From contig NZ_CP142523.1 in NCBI RefSeq assembly GCF_036885605.1, forward strand, positions 3,472,001 to 3,536,000: a stretch of DNA of 64,000 nt, given 5' to 3'. Source of the DNA: Janthinobacterium sp. TB1-E2. GTDB lineage: Bacteria; Pseudomonadota; Gammaproteobacteria; Burkholderiales; Burkholderiaceae_D. Of the stretch, positions 45,001 to 53,359 are shown in pieces. The translations under genes and the position numbers were made by a program. Numbering within the stretch: the first letter of the stretch is position 1; every line of letters starts with the position of its first letter. The notes under the pieces are model-generated. The model searched no databases and had not been told where the DNA came from. It was given only the letters and a program-made list of their open reading frames with translations.

Positions 45001-45468
45001 CTACAGGTAGATGCCGCCGCAGACGACGGAATCGGCCAGCTTTTCGCAGTACATCACCTTTGGCTCGATCTTCTTGGTTTCCGGGTTCGTGAATTTGTAT
45101 TCCTGCCAGAACGTCCCCTTGCTCTTGGCCAGGTCGACTCGTTCCTTGACGAAGGCCTTGCCATCGATATCCTTCAGCTCGAGCAAGTTCTTGCCGACCA
45201 TTTTCGGATTGGCGCCATGCGCGGCGACCGTACCGTCGAGTTTATAGACGACCAGGTACAGGTCGTGCAGGATGAATTGGGGTGACTTGGCCGTGATCTC
45301 GCCATACGCCTTGGCGTCGCCGGCGCTCTTGATATAGGCCACGCCTTTCTTGACCATCGCTTCGGCGTCGGCGCGCGTGGCGCCGCCTTCGGCAGCGCTG
45401 GCGATACCGGGCAGCATCGCGGCGGCAAGCATGGCCGACAGGCAAATTGCAGGGGTGAACTTGGGCAT
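45001..45468 (-). CDS. Secreted single-Cache-domain protein next to a chemoreceptor
   Basis: 155 aa from the ATG at 45468, with AAGGAGA upstream; an in-frame ATG at 45483 is poorer. The signal peptide runs to about residue 25 (GIASAAEG). The mature protein is a Cache-type sensor fold: AEAMVKKGVAYIKS, FILHDLYLVVYKLDG, AHGANPKMVGKNLLELKDIDGKAF-type sequence and a final Cys pair (YCEKLADSVVCGG). It is 72 bp upstream of the chemoreceptor gene on the same strand, suggesting a soluble periplasmic ligand-binding partner. That partnership is inference. Confidence 0.82.
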   Translation of the reverse strand: MPKFTPAICLSAMLAAAMLPGIASAAEGGATRADAEAMVKKGVAYIKSAGDAKAYGEITAKSPQFILHDLYLVVYKLDGTVAAHGANPKMVGKNLLELKDIDGKAFVKERVDLAKSKGTFWQEYKFTNPETKKIEPKVMYCEKLADSVVCGGIYL

Positions 45469-45707
45469 GAGAATCTCCTTCACATTGCGGCAGGGGAAAG
45501 CCGGCGGGGAACCGGTGCGGTGAGGCGGCGCCTATCGAAGTGCCGACGTTTCATAGTAGCGCGATGCCAGCAGACATGCGCTGGTGCAACAGTATTTTTT
45601 TGAGTGGGGCGTTTTTGCAACGTCGCGTGCAGGTGGCCGCAATCGCGTTGACAGAGGGAAAAAGCGGCGGGAAGCTATCGTATCGATAGTGTGGCGGCGG
45701 CGCCGCG

Positions 45708-46145
45708 CTACCAGCTGACCGGGTCTTCCGCCGCAGCGCGCGCCAGGTCGTCGCGCCAGTCCTGCTGCACCAGCCGGTAAATGTCGGCGAAAAAGGCACG
45801 CGGATCGTCCATTTCATCCCACAAGGCGGGCAGGGCGTATGTGCTCTCGGGGTCGTGCTCGAGGATGGCCTGGAAATCGAAAGCGGGGTCTTGCAACGCC
45901 TGCGCCAGCACGGCCACCAGCGCATGGCGGTGGCGGTAGCTGAGTTCCTTGTATTGGGACGTGATGTCGCGGCGTATCAGCGCCGCGCGCTGGGCTGGAT
46001 CGTTCATGTTCCAGGTGGCGAGTTCCACGCCCAGGGTGTGTTCGCGGTCATACACGTCGAAGGGACCGAGGAAATGATAGAGCGCGGGTTCATATGGCAC
46101 GTCAACCCAGGGGCCGCGCAGGCCATTTTGTTTTGCTTCTTGCAT
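45708..46145 (-). CDS. Hypothetical protein
   Basis: 145 aa, acidic and soluble, no signal peptide. It contains PALYHFLGPFDVYDREHTLG near the start and is otherwise unrecognised. It is 13 bp downstream of the small membrane protein gene at 46159-46545, so the two form an operon. No assignable function; the size and acidity would fit an immunity protein, but nothing else supports this. Confidence 0.65.
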   Translation of the reverse strand: MQEAKQNGLRGPWVDVPYEPALYHFLGPFDVYDREHTLGVELATWNMNDPAQRAALIRRDITSQYKELSYRHRHALVAVLAQALQDPAFDFQAILEHDPESTYALPALWDEMDDPRAFFADIYRLVQQDWRDDLARAAAEDPVSW

Positions 46146-46158
46146 GATTACTTACCGT

Positions 46159-46545
46159 TCACGCGCATTCGGGCAAGGTCCAGCCTTCATCACCGAGGTC
46201 CGTCGGGTAGATGGCGCGGTTCTGGTTCTGGCCCCAGCGTGCATGGTCGAGGATGCCGTCTTCATGCATGTCGAGCACCCATTCCGTGCTTTCCAGCAAG
46301 GTGCCATCCTTGTGGTAGACGCGGAAGAAGGTGGACGTGCTCAGCGCGCGCACGATGTTCTGCGGCACGCCGTTGCCGTAGTGCGGCACATAGGTCTTGA
46401 TCACGCACGTGCCCTGGTCGTTCCACTGCTGTGCATACACGGTGGCATTGCGCGCCGCGCTGACTTTGATGAAGAGCCAGCCTGCCAGCAGGAAGATGAG
46501 CAGGAAGGCGGCGGCGATCAGGCCGGTTTTCTTGAGTAGCTGCAT
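46159..46545 (-). CDS. Hypothetical single-pass membrane protein
   Basis: 128 aa from the ATG at 46545. One hydrophobic helix at about 8-28 (GLIAAAFLLIFLLAGWLFI) is followed by a small extracytoplasmic domain with two Cys (GTCVIKTYV and LPECA). Not recognised. An in-frame start at 46581 is possible but lacks a ribosome site. It heads the two-gene unit with 45708-46145. Confidence 0.7.
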   Translation of the reverse strand: MQLLKKTGLIAAAFLLIFLLAGWLFIKVSAARNATVYAQQWNDQGTCVIKTYVPHYGNGVPQNIVRALSTSTFFRVYHKDGTLLESTEWVLDMHEDGILDHARWGQNQNRAIYPTDLGDEGWTLPECA

Positions 46546-46656
46546 GAGGTCATGGCATGGCCGAAAACGAAGTTGCCGCATTGTATGTCAAGAGCAGACA
46601 TGCTTGCCGTACGGCACGTACAGCAAGCATGTCCCCGCTAATTGCCGTCAACTTGG

Positions 46657-47208
46657 CTATTTGCCCACTGCCGCATGCAAGGTATTCGCCATTTCCAGGT
46701 GATGTTGCAACGCTGGCAAGGTCTTCGCGGCAAAGGCCTTGATCTCGGGATCGCTGGCCTTTTGGCTAGCATCCGTAAACAGCTTCACGGCATCCTTGTG
46801 CGCCGCCACGCCGATGGTGGCTGCATATTCCTTGTCGAACTGCGCACCTTCCAGGCGGCTCAGCTTGTCGATCTGCGCCTGGTGTTTCTTGCCGGGCTGG
46901 TCGCTGACCTCGATCTGCTTGCTGCTGGCCAGCTGTTTCAGCTCGTCAGCCACTTTCGTGTGGTCGGTGACCATGGCATCGGCGAATTTCTTCACTTCCG
47001 CATTGGTGCTCTTGCTTTGCGCTACTTTGCTTGCGGCAATTTCCGTGCTGCCCGCATCAGCGGCCTTGCTGAGGAATTGCTTGTCGTACGCGCCCGGTGC
47101 GGCAGCGGCGATGCTGTTGATGGCGATACCGCTCAATAAGGCCACGGCGGCGCCGATGGCCACGCTTTTCAGGGAGGGCGTGCGGGAACTGGTGGTAGGG
47201 ATAGGCAT
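46657..47208 (-). CDS. DUF4142 (PF13628) periplasmic protein
   Basis: 183 aa with GAAAGGA upstream of the ATG. The N-terminal signal segment ends at about residue 36 (SIAAAAPG). The mature protein is a four-helix ferritin-like bundle typical of DUF4142: AADAGSTEIAASKVAQSKS, KKFADAMVTDHTKVADELKQLA and the closing LPALQHHLEMA. Members are periplasmic and often stress-induced; function unknown. It stands alone between unrelated genes. Confidence 0.9.
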   Translation of the reverse strand: MPIPTTSSRTPSLKSVAIGAAVALLSGIAINSIAAAAPGAYDKQFLSKAADAGSTEIAASKVAQSKSTNAEVKKFADAMVTDHTKVADELKQLASSKQIEVSDQPGKKHQAQIDKLSRLEGAQFDKEYAATIGVAAHKDAVKLFTDASQKASDPEIKAFAAKTLPALQHHLEMANTLHAAVGK

Positions 47209-47308
47209 GGCAAATCCTTTCTGGTGTGGTTTTTTCTACAAGCTGATGACAATGTTAAGCCAGCAGCCTGCGCACACCCATAGGACAGTCGCGATTATGT
47301 CCGTAGGA

Positions 47309-47962
47309 CTAGTCCTGTTCGTTAGCGCACAATTCGACTTGTTTCAGCGCAAACAAAGCGGTGATGCCCGCATCGCGGCGCCAGGCGGGCATGCCGATAT
47401 CGAGCCATTCTGCCATCGCGTCCAGGTGCGATGGTTCCGAAACGCTGTGTTCGAGTTCATCGAGCACCGTGTCTCGGTCGATGTACAGGCTGTCCAGCCA
47501 GGCGTCGAACGATGGCGCCAGTTCCATCAGGCCGTGGGCGCGCTTGCCCGTCCAGTCCGGCAATTCCTGCACATAGGCCAGCACGCGGCCGCCGCCTTCG
47601 TCCGTCAGGTCCAGGTAGACCATGGAATTGCCGCCATCGCGGGCGAACGGCAGGATGCGCACGGGCATGTCCGTGTGCTTGCGCGCGGCGCGGATTTCGC
47701 CGACCAGTGTTTCATCGCAGAAATCGCCTTCATCGGCGCTGAAGAAGGTATTGAAGCCCATTTTTTCTACGCCGCCATTGCCGTCCGGCACATCACAGGT
47801 GTAGTCAAAACAGGCGCCGTTGGCCACTTTCAAGAACGCCAGGAAGGCCGCCGGCAAGGGCGCTTCCAGCAAGGCCTCGATGGCGGCGATCTGCCGCGCC
47901 GTGGGGGCTGGCTTGGCGTCCTCGATCGCCAGGTGGCGGTAGCGCGTGTAATAGTTGCTCAT
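47309..47962 (-). CDS. SMI1/KNR4 (SUKH) family protein
   Basis: 217 aa. The SUKH core is visible: APTARQIAAIEALLEAPLPAAFLAFLKVANGA followed by a variable region and FARDGGNSMVYLDLTDEGGGRVLAYV. SUKH proteins are commonly immunity proteins against polymorphic toxins, but many chromosomal ones are orphans. It overlaps the MerR gene stop by 4 bp (ATGA), an unusual pairing. No toxin gene is visible nearby. Confidence 0.88.
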   Translation of the reverse strand: MSNYYTRYRHLAIEDAKPAPTARQIAAIEALLEAPLPAAFLAFLKVANGACFDYTCDVPDGNGGVEKMGFNTFFSADEGDFCDETLVGEIRAARKHTDMPVRILPFARDGGNSMVYLDLTDEGGGRVLAYVQELPDWTGKRAHGLMELAPSFDAWLDSLYIDRDTVLDELEHSVSEPSHLDAMAEWLDIGMPAWRRDAGITALFALKQVELCANEQD

Positions 47963-48363
47963 TGATTGTCCTTGTATTTATTCTTGTATTCCACTGGCGC
48001 CACATCGTTGCAGCCCGTCTCCACCTTGGCCAGCGCATCGACGAGGCCCGCGCGCAGCACGGCCATCGAGCGGGCCTTGTCGTCGATCTGGGCAATTTTC
48101 GTTTCCAGCATAGCTCGTTTGGTCTGCGCATCGAGCGCGTTTTCCTGCCAGACGGCAATCACGTCGGCGATTTCCTTCAAGGTAAAGCCCAGCGCCTTGG
48201 CGTGGCCGATCAGCTCGATGCGCCGCAAGGCTTGCGCCGAATATTCCTTGTAGTTATTCGTCAGGCCCGGCTGCGGCGCTTCATCCAGCAATCCCTGGCG
48301 CTCGTAGAAGCGGACCGTGTCCTTGCTGACGCCTGTCAGGCGGGTGATTTCTCCGATACGCAT
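47959..48363 (-). CDS. MerR-family regulator
   Basis: 134 aa from the ATG at 48363 (MRIGEITRLTGVSKDTVRFYERQGLL). The DNA-binding domain is clear; the effector part is a short coiled coil with one Cys (ETGCNDV), so a metal site like that of CadR is absent. It is divergent from the short-chain dehydrogenase gene, whose promoter (48457-48487) has the 19-bp spacer expected for MerR control. The SUKH gene follows with a 4-bp overlap. Confidence 0.92.
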   Translation of the reverse strand: MRIGEITRLTGVSKDTVRFYERQGLLDEAPQPGLTNNYKEYSAQALRRIELIGHAKALGFTLKEIADVIAVWQENALDAQTKRAMLETKIAQIDDKARSMAVLRAGLVDALAKVETGCNDVAPVEYKNKYKDNQ

Positions 48364-48456
48364 GGTTTTTTGACTTTCTACTAATTTGTGGGACGCGAAA
48401 AATGTGCATGGCAAGCCTATGCAACGCAGCCATGTGCACTTTTTTGCATTCCACGC

Positions 48457-48487
48457 TTGACCGTGGACTAAAGTCTACAGTTTACAT
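48457..48487 (+). promoter_or_regulatory. MerR-type promoter of the SDR gene
   Basis: TTGACC (48457-48462) and TTACAT (48482-48487) are separated by 19 bp. The spacer has an imperfect inverted repeat, GTGGACT-AA-AGTCTAC. The arrangement matches promoters activated by MerR-family regulators; the divergent MerR gene ends its upstream region here. Confidence 0.8.
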
Positions 48488-48517
48488 TGAAAACTTCATC
48501 TACTCCACACCACTGCC

Positions 48518-49312
48518 ATGACCGCTTTCAATTTCACCAACCAGACCGTGCTGATCACTGGCGCCTCGTCCGGCATCGGCCGCGTCTTTGCGGAAACCCT
48601 GGCCGCGCGCGGCGCCCATTTGCTGCTGCTGGCCCGTTCCGGTGCCGTGCTCGATAACTTGGCGAAGGAACTTTCCCAGCGCCATGGCATCCGCGCCCAT
48701 GCGCTGGTGGCCGACTTGAGCCAGCCCGGTGCCGCTGAACAAGCTTATGCGCAAGCCTGGTCGCTGGGCATGGCGCCCGACGTACTGATCAATAACGCGG
48801 GATTCGCCACGCATGGCCGCTTCGAAAGCATCGACCTGGCGCGCCAGGCGGCTGAAGTGACCGTCAATTGCACGGCGCTCATGGAAATGACGCACTGCGC
48901 CTTGCCGCACATGCTGACAAAAGGGCGGGGCGCCATCATCAACGTGGCCTCCACGGCGGCGCTGCAGCCCGATCCCTACATGGCCGTGTATGGCGCCAGC
49001 AAGGCTTTCGTGCTGTCGTTCTCGGAAGCGCTGTGGGCGGAAAACCGCAGCCGCGGCGTGCGCGTGCTGGCCCTGTGCCCGGGCGCCACGGAGACGGCCT
49101 TCTTCGACGTCGTGGCCGCGCCCGAAGCGGCCGTGGGCAAGCGCATGGATCCGCAAGCCGTCGTCGATGAAGCGCTGCGCGCGCTGGACCAGGGCCGCAG
49201 CAGCCATGTGGCGGGCAGGCCGAACCGGCTGCTGGCGTGGCTGCCGCGCTTGCTGCCGCGCCAGACCGTGCTGGGTATCGTGGAAGGCATGCTCAAACCG
49301 AAGGCAGCCTAG
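48518..49312 (+). CDS. Short-chain dehydrogenase/reductase
   Basis: 264 aa. The NAD(P) motif is TGASSGIG (about 14-21). NNAG, the catalytic Ser region NVASTAAL and YGASK (YxxxK) are all present, so it should be active. DltE/YqjQ-like fatty or aromatic substrates are possible; the real substrate is unknown. It is transcribed from a MerR-type promoter and is divergent from the MerR-SUKH gene pair. Confidence 0.92.
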   Translation: MTAFNFTNQTVLITGASSGIGRVFAETLAARGAHLLLLARSGAVLDNLAKELSQRHGIRAHALVADLSQPGAAEQAYAQAWSLGMAPDVLINNAGFATHGRFESIDLARQAAEVTVNCTALMEMTHCALPHMLTKGRGAIINVASTAALQPDPYMAVYGASKAFVLSFSEALWAENRSRGVRVLALCPGATETAFFDVVAAPEAAVGKRMDPQAVVDEALRALDQGRSSHVAGRPNRLLAWLPRLLPRQTVLGIVEGMLKPKAA

Positions 49313-49315
49313 GGT

Positions 49316-50224
49316 TCAGAAGGCCATGATGCGTTCGCGCAACCAGCGGTGCGCCGGGTCCAGGTGCATGCGCTCGTGCCAAACCATGGCCATCTCGTAA
49401 TCGGGAAGGCTGACGGGCGGCTCCCACGTGCGCAGGCCGCCCAGCGCGTTTTTCAGCAGGCGCGACGGCAGCAGGGCCACCATGTCGGACGCCGCCAGCA
49501 AGGGCGGGACGATGAGGAAATGCGGCACGGACAGCACCACCTTGCGCGTCCGGCCCAGCAATTCCAGCGCCGTATCGACATTGCTGCGGAAACCGCCGCC
49601 GTTGGGCGAGACGACGATGAATTCCAGCGTGCAAAATTGATCGAGGTCGGGAGCTGTTTGCAGCAGCGGATGGTCGCGGCGGCCCGCCAGCACGTAGTGT
49701 TCGGTAAACAAGGTGCGGTGGCGCAAGCCGGGTGGCGCTTCTTCCTGTGCCAGAAAGCCCAGGTCGACCTGGCCATTTTCCAGGTCTTGCGCCATGCGCG
49801 CCGGCACGGCCTCGAACACGGCCATGCGCGACAACGGCGCCTGCGCGCGCAGGGCGGGCAGCATGGGCAGCAGGATCGCATATTCGGTGGCGTCGGCCGC
49901 CGCCAGGTTCCAGCGCACCTCGGCCGTGGCCGGGTCGAACGCCTGTTCCGGCTGCAAGACTTGCTCCAGCTGGGCCAGCACGGCTTGCAACGGTGCAAAC
50001 AGGGCCAGCGCCCGCGCCGTGGGCAGCATGCCGCGCGGACCGGGCAGCAGCAGCGGATCGTCGAAAGCCGCGCGCAACTTGCCCAGCTGCACGCTGACGG
50101 ATGGCTGGCTCAGGTGCAGCCGCGCGGCCGCCCGCGTCACGTTGCGCTCGATCAGCAAGGCATTCAGGGTCAGCAGCAGGTTCAAGTCCAGCTTGTGCAA
50201 ATCCAACTTATGTAGATTGTTCAT
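49316..50224 (-). CDS. LysR-family regulator, NodD-like
   Basis: 302 aa. The HTH is LDLNLLLTLNALLIERNVTRAAARLHLSQPSVS, a NodD/SyrM-like N-terminus. An oddity is the tandem LHKLDL-HKLDL at residues 4-14, which duplicates the sequence that normally forms the start, either a small duplication or an upstream start. It is divergent from the amidase gene at 50326, about 100 bp away, and probably controls it. Confidence 0.92.
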   Translation of the reverse strand: MNNLHKLDLHKLDLNLLLTLNALLIERNVTRAAARLHLSQPSVSVQLGKLRAAFDDPLLLPGPRGMLPTARALALFAPLQAVLAQLEQVLQPEQAFDPATAEVRWNLAAADATEYAILLPMLPALRAQAPLSRMAVFEAVPARMAQDLENGQVDLGFLAQEEAPPGLRHRTLFTEHYVLAGRRDHPLLQTAPDLDQFCTLEFIVVSPNGGGFRSNVDTALELLGRTRKVVLSVPHFLIVPPLLAASDMVALLPSRLLKNALGGLRTWEPPVSLPDYEMAMVWHERMHLDPAHRWLRERIMAF

Positions 50225-50325
50225 GACTATACCTTGTATATCAACTATTCATTTCCACTATGATAGCGCAAGCCCTACAGTAGTTCCTGTGATTCTCACT
50301 CTTCATCTTTTACAGGAACTAACTG

Positions 50326-51765
50326 ATGCAACTCCATGAATATACGAGCTTTGATGGTTTAGGGCTGTCCCAGCTGCTGCGCGATGGCGCCGTCTCTGCG
50401 GCTGAATTGCACGATGCGGCCGTGCGCGCCTGCGCCGCCGTCAACCCGCACATCAACGCCGTGGTCGAGTTGTGGCCAGCCGATTTCACGCACATCGACC
50501 ACACGGCGCCGTTCGCCGGCGTGCCATTTTTGATCAAGGATGTGGCCGTCACCATGGCGGGCAAACTCAGCGAAGCGGGCAGCCGCCTGGGCGCCGGCCA
50601 CGTCGCCGCGCTGGATTCCCACCTGATGACGCAGTTCCGCCAGGCGGGGCTAATCACCTTTGGCCGCACGAGCACGCCGGAAATGGCCTTTGCCACCACC
50701 ACGGAACCCGTGCTCTACGGCGCCACGCGCAATCCCTGGAACGTGGCATTGAGCGCGGGCGGTTCCAGCGGTGGCGCTGCGGCGGCCGTCGCGGCCGGCA
50801 TCGTGCCGCTGGCACATGCGACGGATGCGGCCGGATCCATCCGCGTGCCTGCCGCGTCGACGGGGTTGTTCGGCTTGAAGCCGAGCCGAGGCCGGGTCTC
50901 GAACGGCCCCGCCATGGATGAAATTTTCAGCGGCCTGGGCGTGCAGCTGGGCGTGAGCCGCACCGTGCGCGACAGCGCCGCCTTGCTTGATTGCGTGCAG
51001 GGTGTGCTGCCGGGCGAGCCATATGTAACGGCTGCGCCCGGCCACAGCTGGCTGTCGCAAGTGAGCGTGGCGCCGGGCAAGCTGCGCATCGCCGTGCAGC
51101 GCGCCGCGTGCAATGGCGCCCATCCCGTGCCCACCATCGATGCCGCGCTGGACACGACCGTGCGCCTGCTGGAAAGCCTGGGCCACCACGTGGAAGAAGT
51201 CCCGCCCGCGCTGGGCGTGTCGTGGGAAGCGTTCGTGCAGGCGAACGCCAGCATCTGGTGCGCCAACCTGGTGCCGTGGATAGACGCCTTGGCGCAGGAA
51301 AGCGGGCGCGCCGTGTCGCTCGACACACTGGAACCGGCGACCCTGGCCTGCTACCGCCATGGCAAGACGGTCTCGGCAGTCGATTTCGTGGCCGCCCTCG
51401 ACGTGCGCAATACCGTCACGCGCCAGGCCGGCGCCTTGTTCGGCCAGTACGACGTGCTGCTGACGCCCACCATGCCGGATGTGCCGTGGCAGCTGGGCCG
51501 CTATGGCGAAAAGGAGGAAAAACTTGACGGCCTTGGCTGGACGGCGCGCCTGTTCGAGCATTCGCCGTACACGCCGCTGGCGAACGTGGCGGGCTTGCCG
51601 GCCATGTCCGTGCCGCTGGCGCAGTCCGCAGACGGTTTGCCGATCGGCATGCAGTTCATGGCCGGTTATGCGAACGATGGAATCTTGCTGCGGCTGGCGG
51701 GACAGCTGGAGCGGGCGGCGCCGTGGGTGCAAAAAAGGCCTCCCGTGTGGGCGGGCAAGGTGTAA
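50326..51765 (+). CDS. Amidase-signature family hydrolase
   Basis: 479 aa cytoplasmic serine amidase. The Ser-cisSer-Lys triad is present: Lys71 (FLIKDV), cis-Ser147 in GGSSGG and nucleophile Ser171 in DAAGSIRVPA. It resembles 6-aminohexanoate-cyclic-dimer-hydrolase-type and other broad amidases; the natural substrate is unknown. CAGGAAC lies before the ATG. Control by the divergent NodD-like LysR gene is likely. A stable hairpin follows at 51827-51853. Confidence 0.93.
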   Translation: MQLHEYTSFDGLGLSQLLRDGAVSAAELHDAAVRACAAVNPHINAVVELWPADFTHIDHTAPFAGVPFLIKDVAVTMAGKLSEAGSRLGAGHVAALDSHLMTQFRQAGLITFGRTSTPEMAFATTTEPVLYGATRNPWNVALSAGGSSGGAAAAVAAGIVPLAHATDAAGSIRVPAASTGLFGLKPSRGRVSNGPAMDEIFSGLGVQLGVSRTVRDSAALLDCVQGVLPGEPYVTAAPGHSWLSQVSVAPGKLRIAVQRAACNGAHPVPTIDAALDTTVRLLESLGHHVEEVPPALGVSWEAFVQANASIWCANLVPWIDALAQESGRAVSLDTLEPATLACYRHGKTVSAVDFVAALDVRNTVTRQAGALFGQYDVLLTPTMPDVPWQLGRYGEKEEKLDGLGWTARLFEHSPYTPLANVAGLPAMSVPLAQSADGLPIGMQFMAGYANDGILLRLAGQLERAAPWVQKRPPVWAGKV

Positions 51766-51826
51766 GCATGCCATGAAGGCGGCTGAAACCTGCCGCCATA
51801 TCGGCTTTGGCCCGCGGCAAGAAGCC

Positions 51827-51853
51827 GGGGTCGGACCCGCCGGGTTCGACCCC
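51827..51853. repeat. GC-rich REP-like hairpin, possible terminator
   Basis: GGGGTCG (51827-51833) pairs with CGACCCC (51847-51853), and the inner ACCCG pairs with CGGGT around a single C: a nearly uninterrupted long hairpin. No T-run follows. It separates the amidase from the convergent DUF2061 gene and may serve both as terminator or be a dispersed repeat. Confidence 0.65.
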
Positions 51854-51878
51854 AGTCCTTGTTCTTGGGTGAAAAATA

Positions 51879-52307
51879 TCAGGTGGGCAGCGTCGCCAGC
51901 GGCGCCGCGCTGCGGCTTTCCAGGCGAAAGCGGGCTTTTTCCCACAGCCGGTCGTGGAAGGGCAGGACGATCACGTTGCAGATCGGCTCGACCACGGCCA
52001 GCAAGCCGCCAAACGCCATGGAACCGGTGGCCCAGTACATGACGCCGAAAGCCACGCTCATGTGCAGGGCCGTCTGGCTGAGCTTTTCACCGGCCAGTGC
52101 GGCAAAGCCCAGGCGGCTGGCGGCGTAGCGGCGGCGGATCGCATGCCAGGCTTTTTCATGCCACGGCAGCAGTGCTACGTTGATGACCGGCTCGATGATT
52201 GCTGCCAAGCCACCGAGCGCCAGGGAGCCCGTGAGCAAATAGGCGAGGCCGAAGGCGATCGACATATGCGTGCAAACCTGGCTGAATGTTTTGATGGCTG
52301 TAAACAA
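51879..52307 (-). CDS. Tandem DUF2061 membrane protein
   Basis: 142 aa. It contains two similar halves (about 1-62 and 70-135): each has an HMS(I/V)AFG helix, a GS(L/M)A(L/F)GGL segment, an EP helix (IIEPVINV, VVEPICNV) and LPWHEK/LPFHDR. This is an internal duplication of the DUF2061 domain, which has two TM helices per copy, giving four in total. Inner-membrane, function unknown. A possible Fur-like sequence lies upstream (52352-52369). Confidence 0.85.
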   Translation of the reverse strand: MFTAIKTFSQVCTHMSIAFGLAYLLTGSLALGGLAAIIEPVINVALLPWHEKAWHAIRRRYAASRLGFAALAGEKLSQTALHMSVAFGVMYWATGSMAFGGLLAVVEPICNVIVLPFHDRLWEKARFRLESRSAAPLATLPT

Positions 52308-52351
52308 GGGAGGCTCCTTTCTGTTGAATTCGCTTATCCTTGATTTGGATA

Positions 52352-52369
52352 GTAACGATTCTCATTTAC
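52352..52369 (-). promoter_or_regulatory. Weak Fur-box-like sequence
   Basis: GTAACGATTCTCATTTAC resembles the right half of the Fur consensus and shares GATTCTCATTTA with the stronger box at 61004. It lies 45 bp upstream of the DUF2061 gene on the minus strand, so it could also be a chance match. Confidence 0.4.
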
Positions 52370-52515
52370 AAAAGGAAGCAAAATATTTCAAACGGTTCAA
52401 TAGCTACAGACTATCGAAATATGAAATTGAATGATATCTGCCTGATCCCATCCAAAAACACGTATTTGCTGCCTATACGGTAAACCAGCATGTGCTGGGG
52501 TTTCTGGAGAACAGC

Positions 52516-53295
52516 ATGCCCACCCTTTTTGATGATGTACTGACCACGCCACAGCCCTGGTCGCAGCAAGTGATTGCCGAGTGGCGCGACGTCTTTCCTG
52601 CGCAACACGGCGCCAGCCTCGACGATTTCGTCGTGCGCGAGTACCGGCGGCGCAACGCTCTCATGGACATGCGCAGCGTCGTCGGGCAGTCGGAACACTA
52701 TGCCGGGCAATCATGGCGCGATGCGGCGCTGGCACCGCAATACAAACCGGGCAAGATGCGCGCCGTTTTTGCTCAATATGAACGCAATCCGGACTACTAT
52801 TTCAACGGCGAACTGGACAATGGCATCGTGCTCAGTTCCATCGATGGCCACGATTGGTACACGGACGGCGGCGGCAATCACCGCACGGTGCTGGCGAAGT
52901 TCGCTTGCGACCGCATTGCGCGCCGCACCGGCCGCTATCCGCTGGTGCAGGGCGTGTCGACCTGCCGCTATGAGCCGGACATGCAGGCCTGGCGCCTGTT
53001 CTGCCAGCTGCAGCAACGCCATGCGCAGCTCATTTCCGTGGCCGTCACGCGTGAAGACAGGCAAAGAACCGATGTGGCCGGCGCGACGGACATCAGCTGG
53101 CGCCTGCGGTTCTTCGTGCTGGACCGACGTTTTGGCGGTATCGGTATTCCTCGCGCCGGGCATCTCGACGCTGCCTGCTTTTGCGCCTATGCCCGCCATG
53201 TGCTTGCCCATGACGGCAAGCCAAGCTGGCGCGACCGCGTGTTGGACCGCCTGATTGGCGACCCGGACCGTCTCGTGTACCAGTCCGTAGCGTAA
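52516..53295 (+). CDS. Hypothetical protein with a ParB/Srx-like motif
   Basis: 259 aa from the ATG at 52516 (GGAGA upstream; an in-frame GTG at 52492 is less likely). The central motif WYTDGGGNHRTVLAKFAC resembles the ParB/sulfiredoxin-like nuclease motif (DGxHRxxA). The C-terminal third has several Cys (LDAACFCAYARH). No signal peptide. The neighbourhood gives no hint of function. Confidence 0.65.
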   Translation: MPTLFDDVLTTPQPWSQQVIAEWRDVFPAQHGASLDDFVVREYRRRNALMDMRSVVGQSEHYAGQSWRDAALAPQYKPGKMRAVFAQYERNPDYYFNGELDNGIVLSSIDGHDWYTDGGGNHRTVLAKFACDRIARRTGRYPLVQGVSTCRYEPDMQAWRLFCQLQQRHAQLISVAVTREDRQRTDVAGATDISWRLRFFVLDRRFGGIGIPRAGHLDAACFCAYARHVLAHDGKPSWRDRVLDRLIGDPDRLVYQSVA

Positions 53296-53317
53296 GCACG
53301 CCTATCTATATAGTATG

Positions 53318-53350
53318 CAGGCCGGCGGAGGATAGTGCTCGTCCGGCCTG
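53318..53350. terminator. Hairpin between two convergent genes
   Basis: CAGGCCGG (53318-53325) pairs with CCGGCCTG (53343-53350). It lies 23 bp after the rightward hypothetical gene and 10 bp after the leftward chitinase gene, in the position of a bidirectional terminator, though no T-run is present. Confidence 0.55.
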
Positions 53351-53359
53351 TATGCTCCG

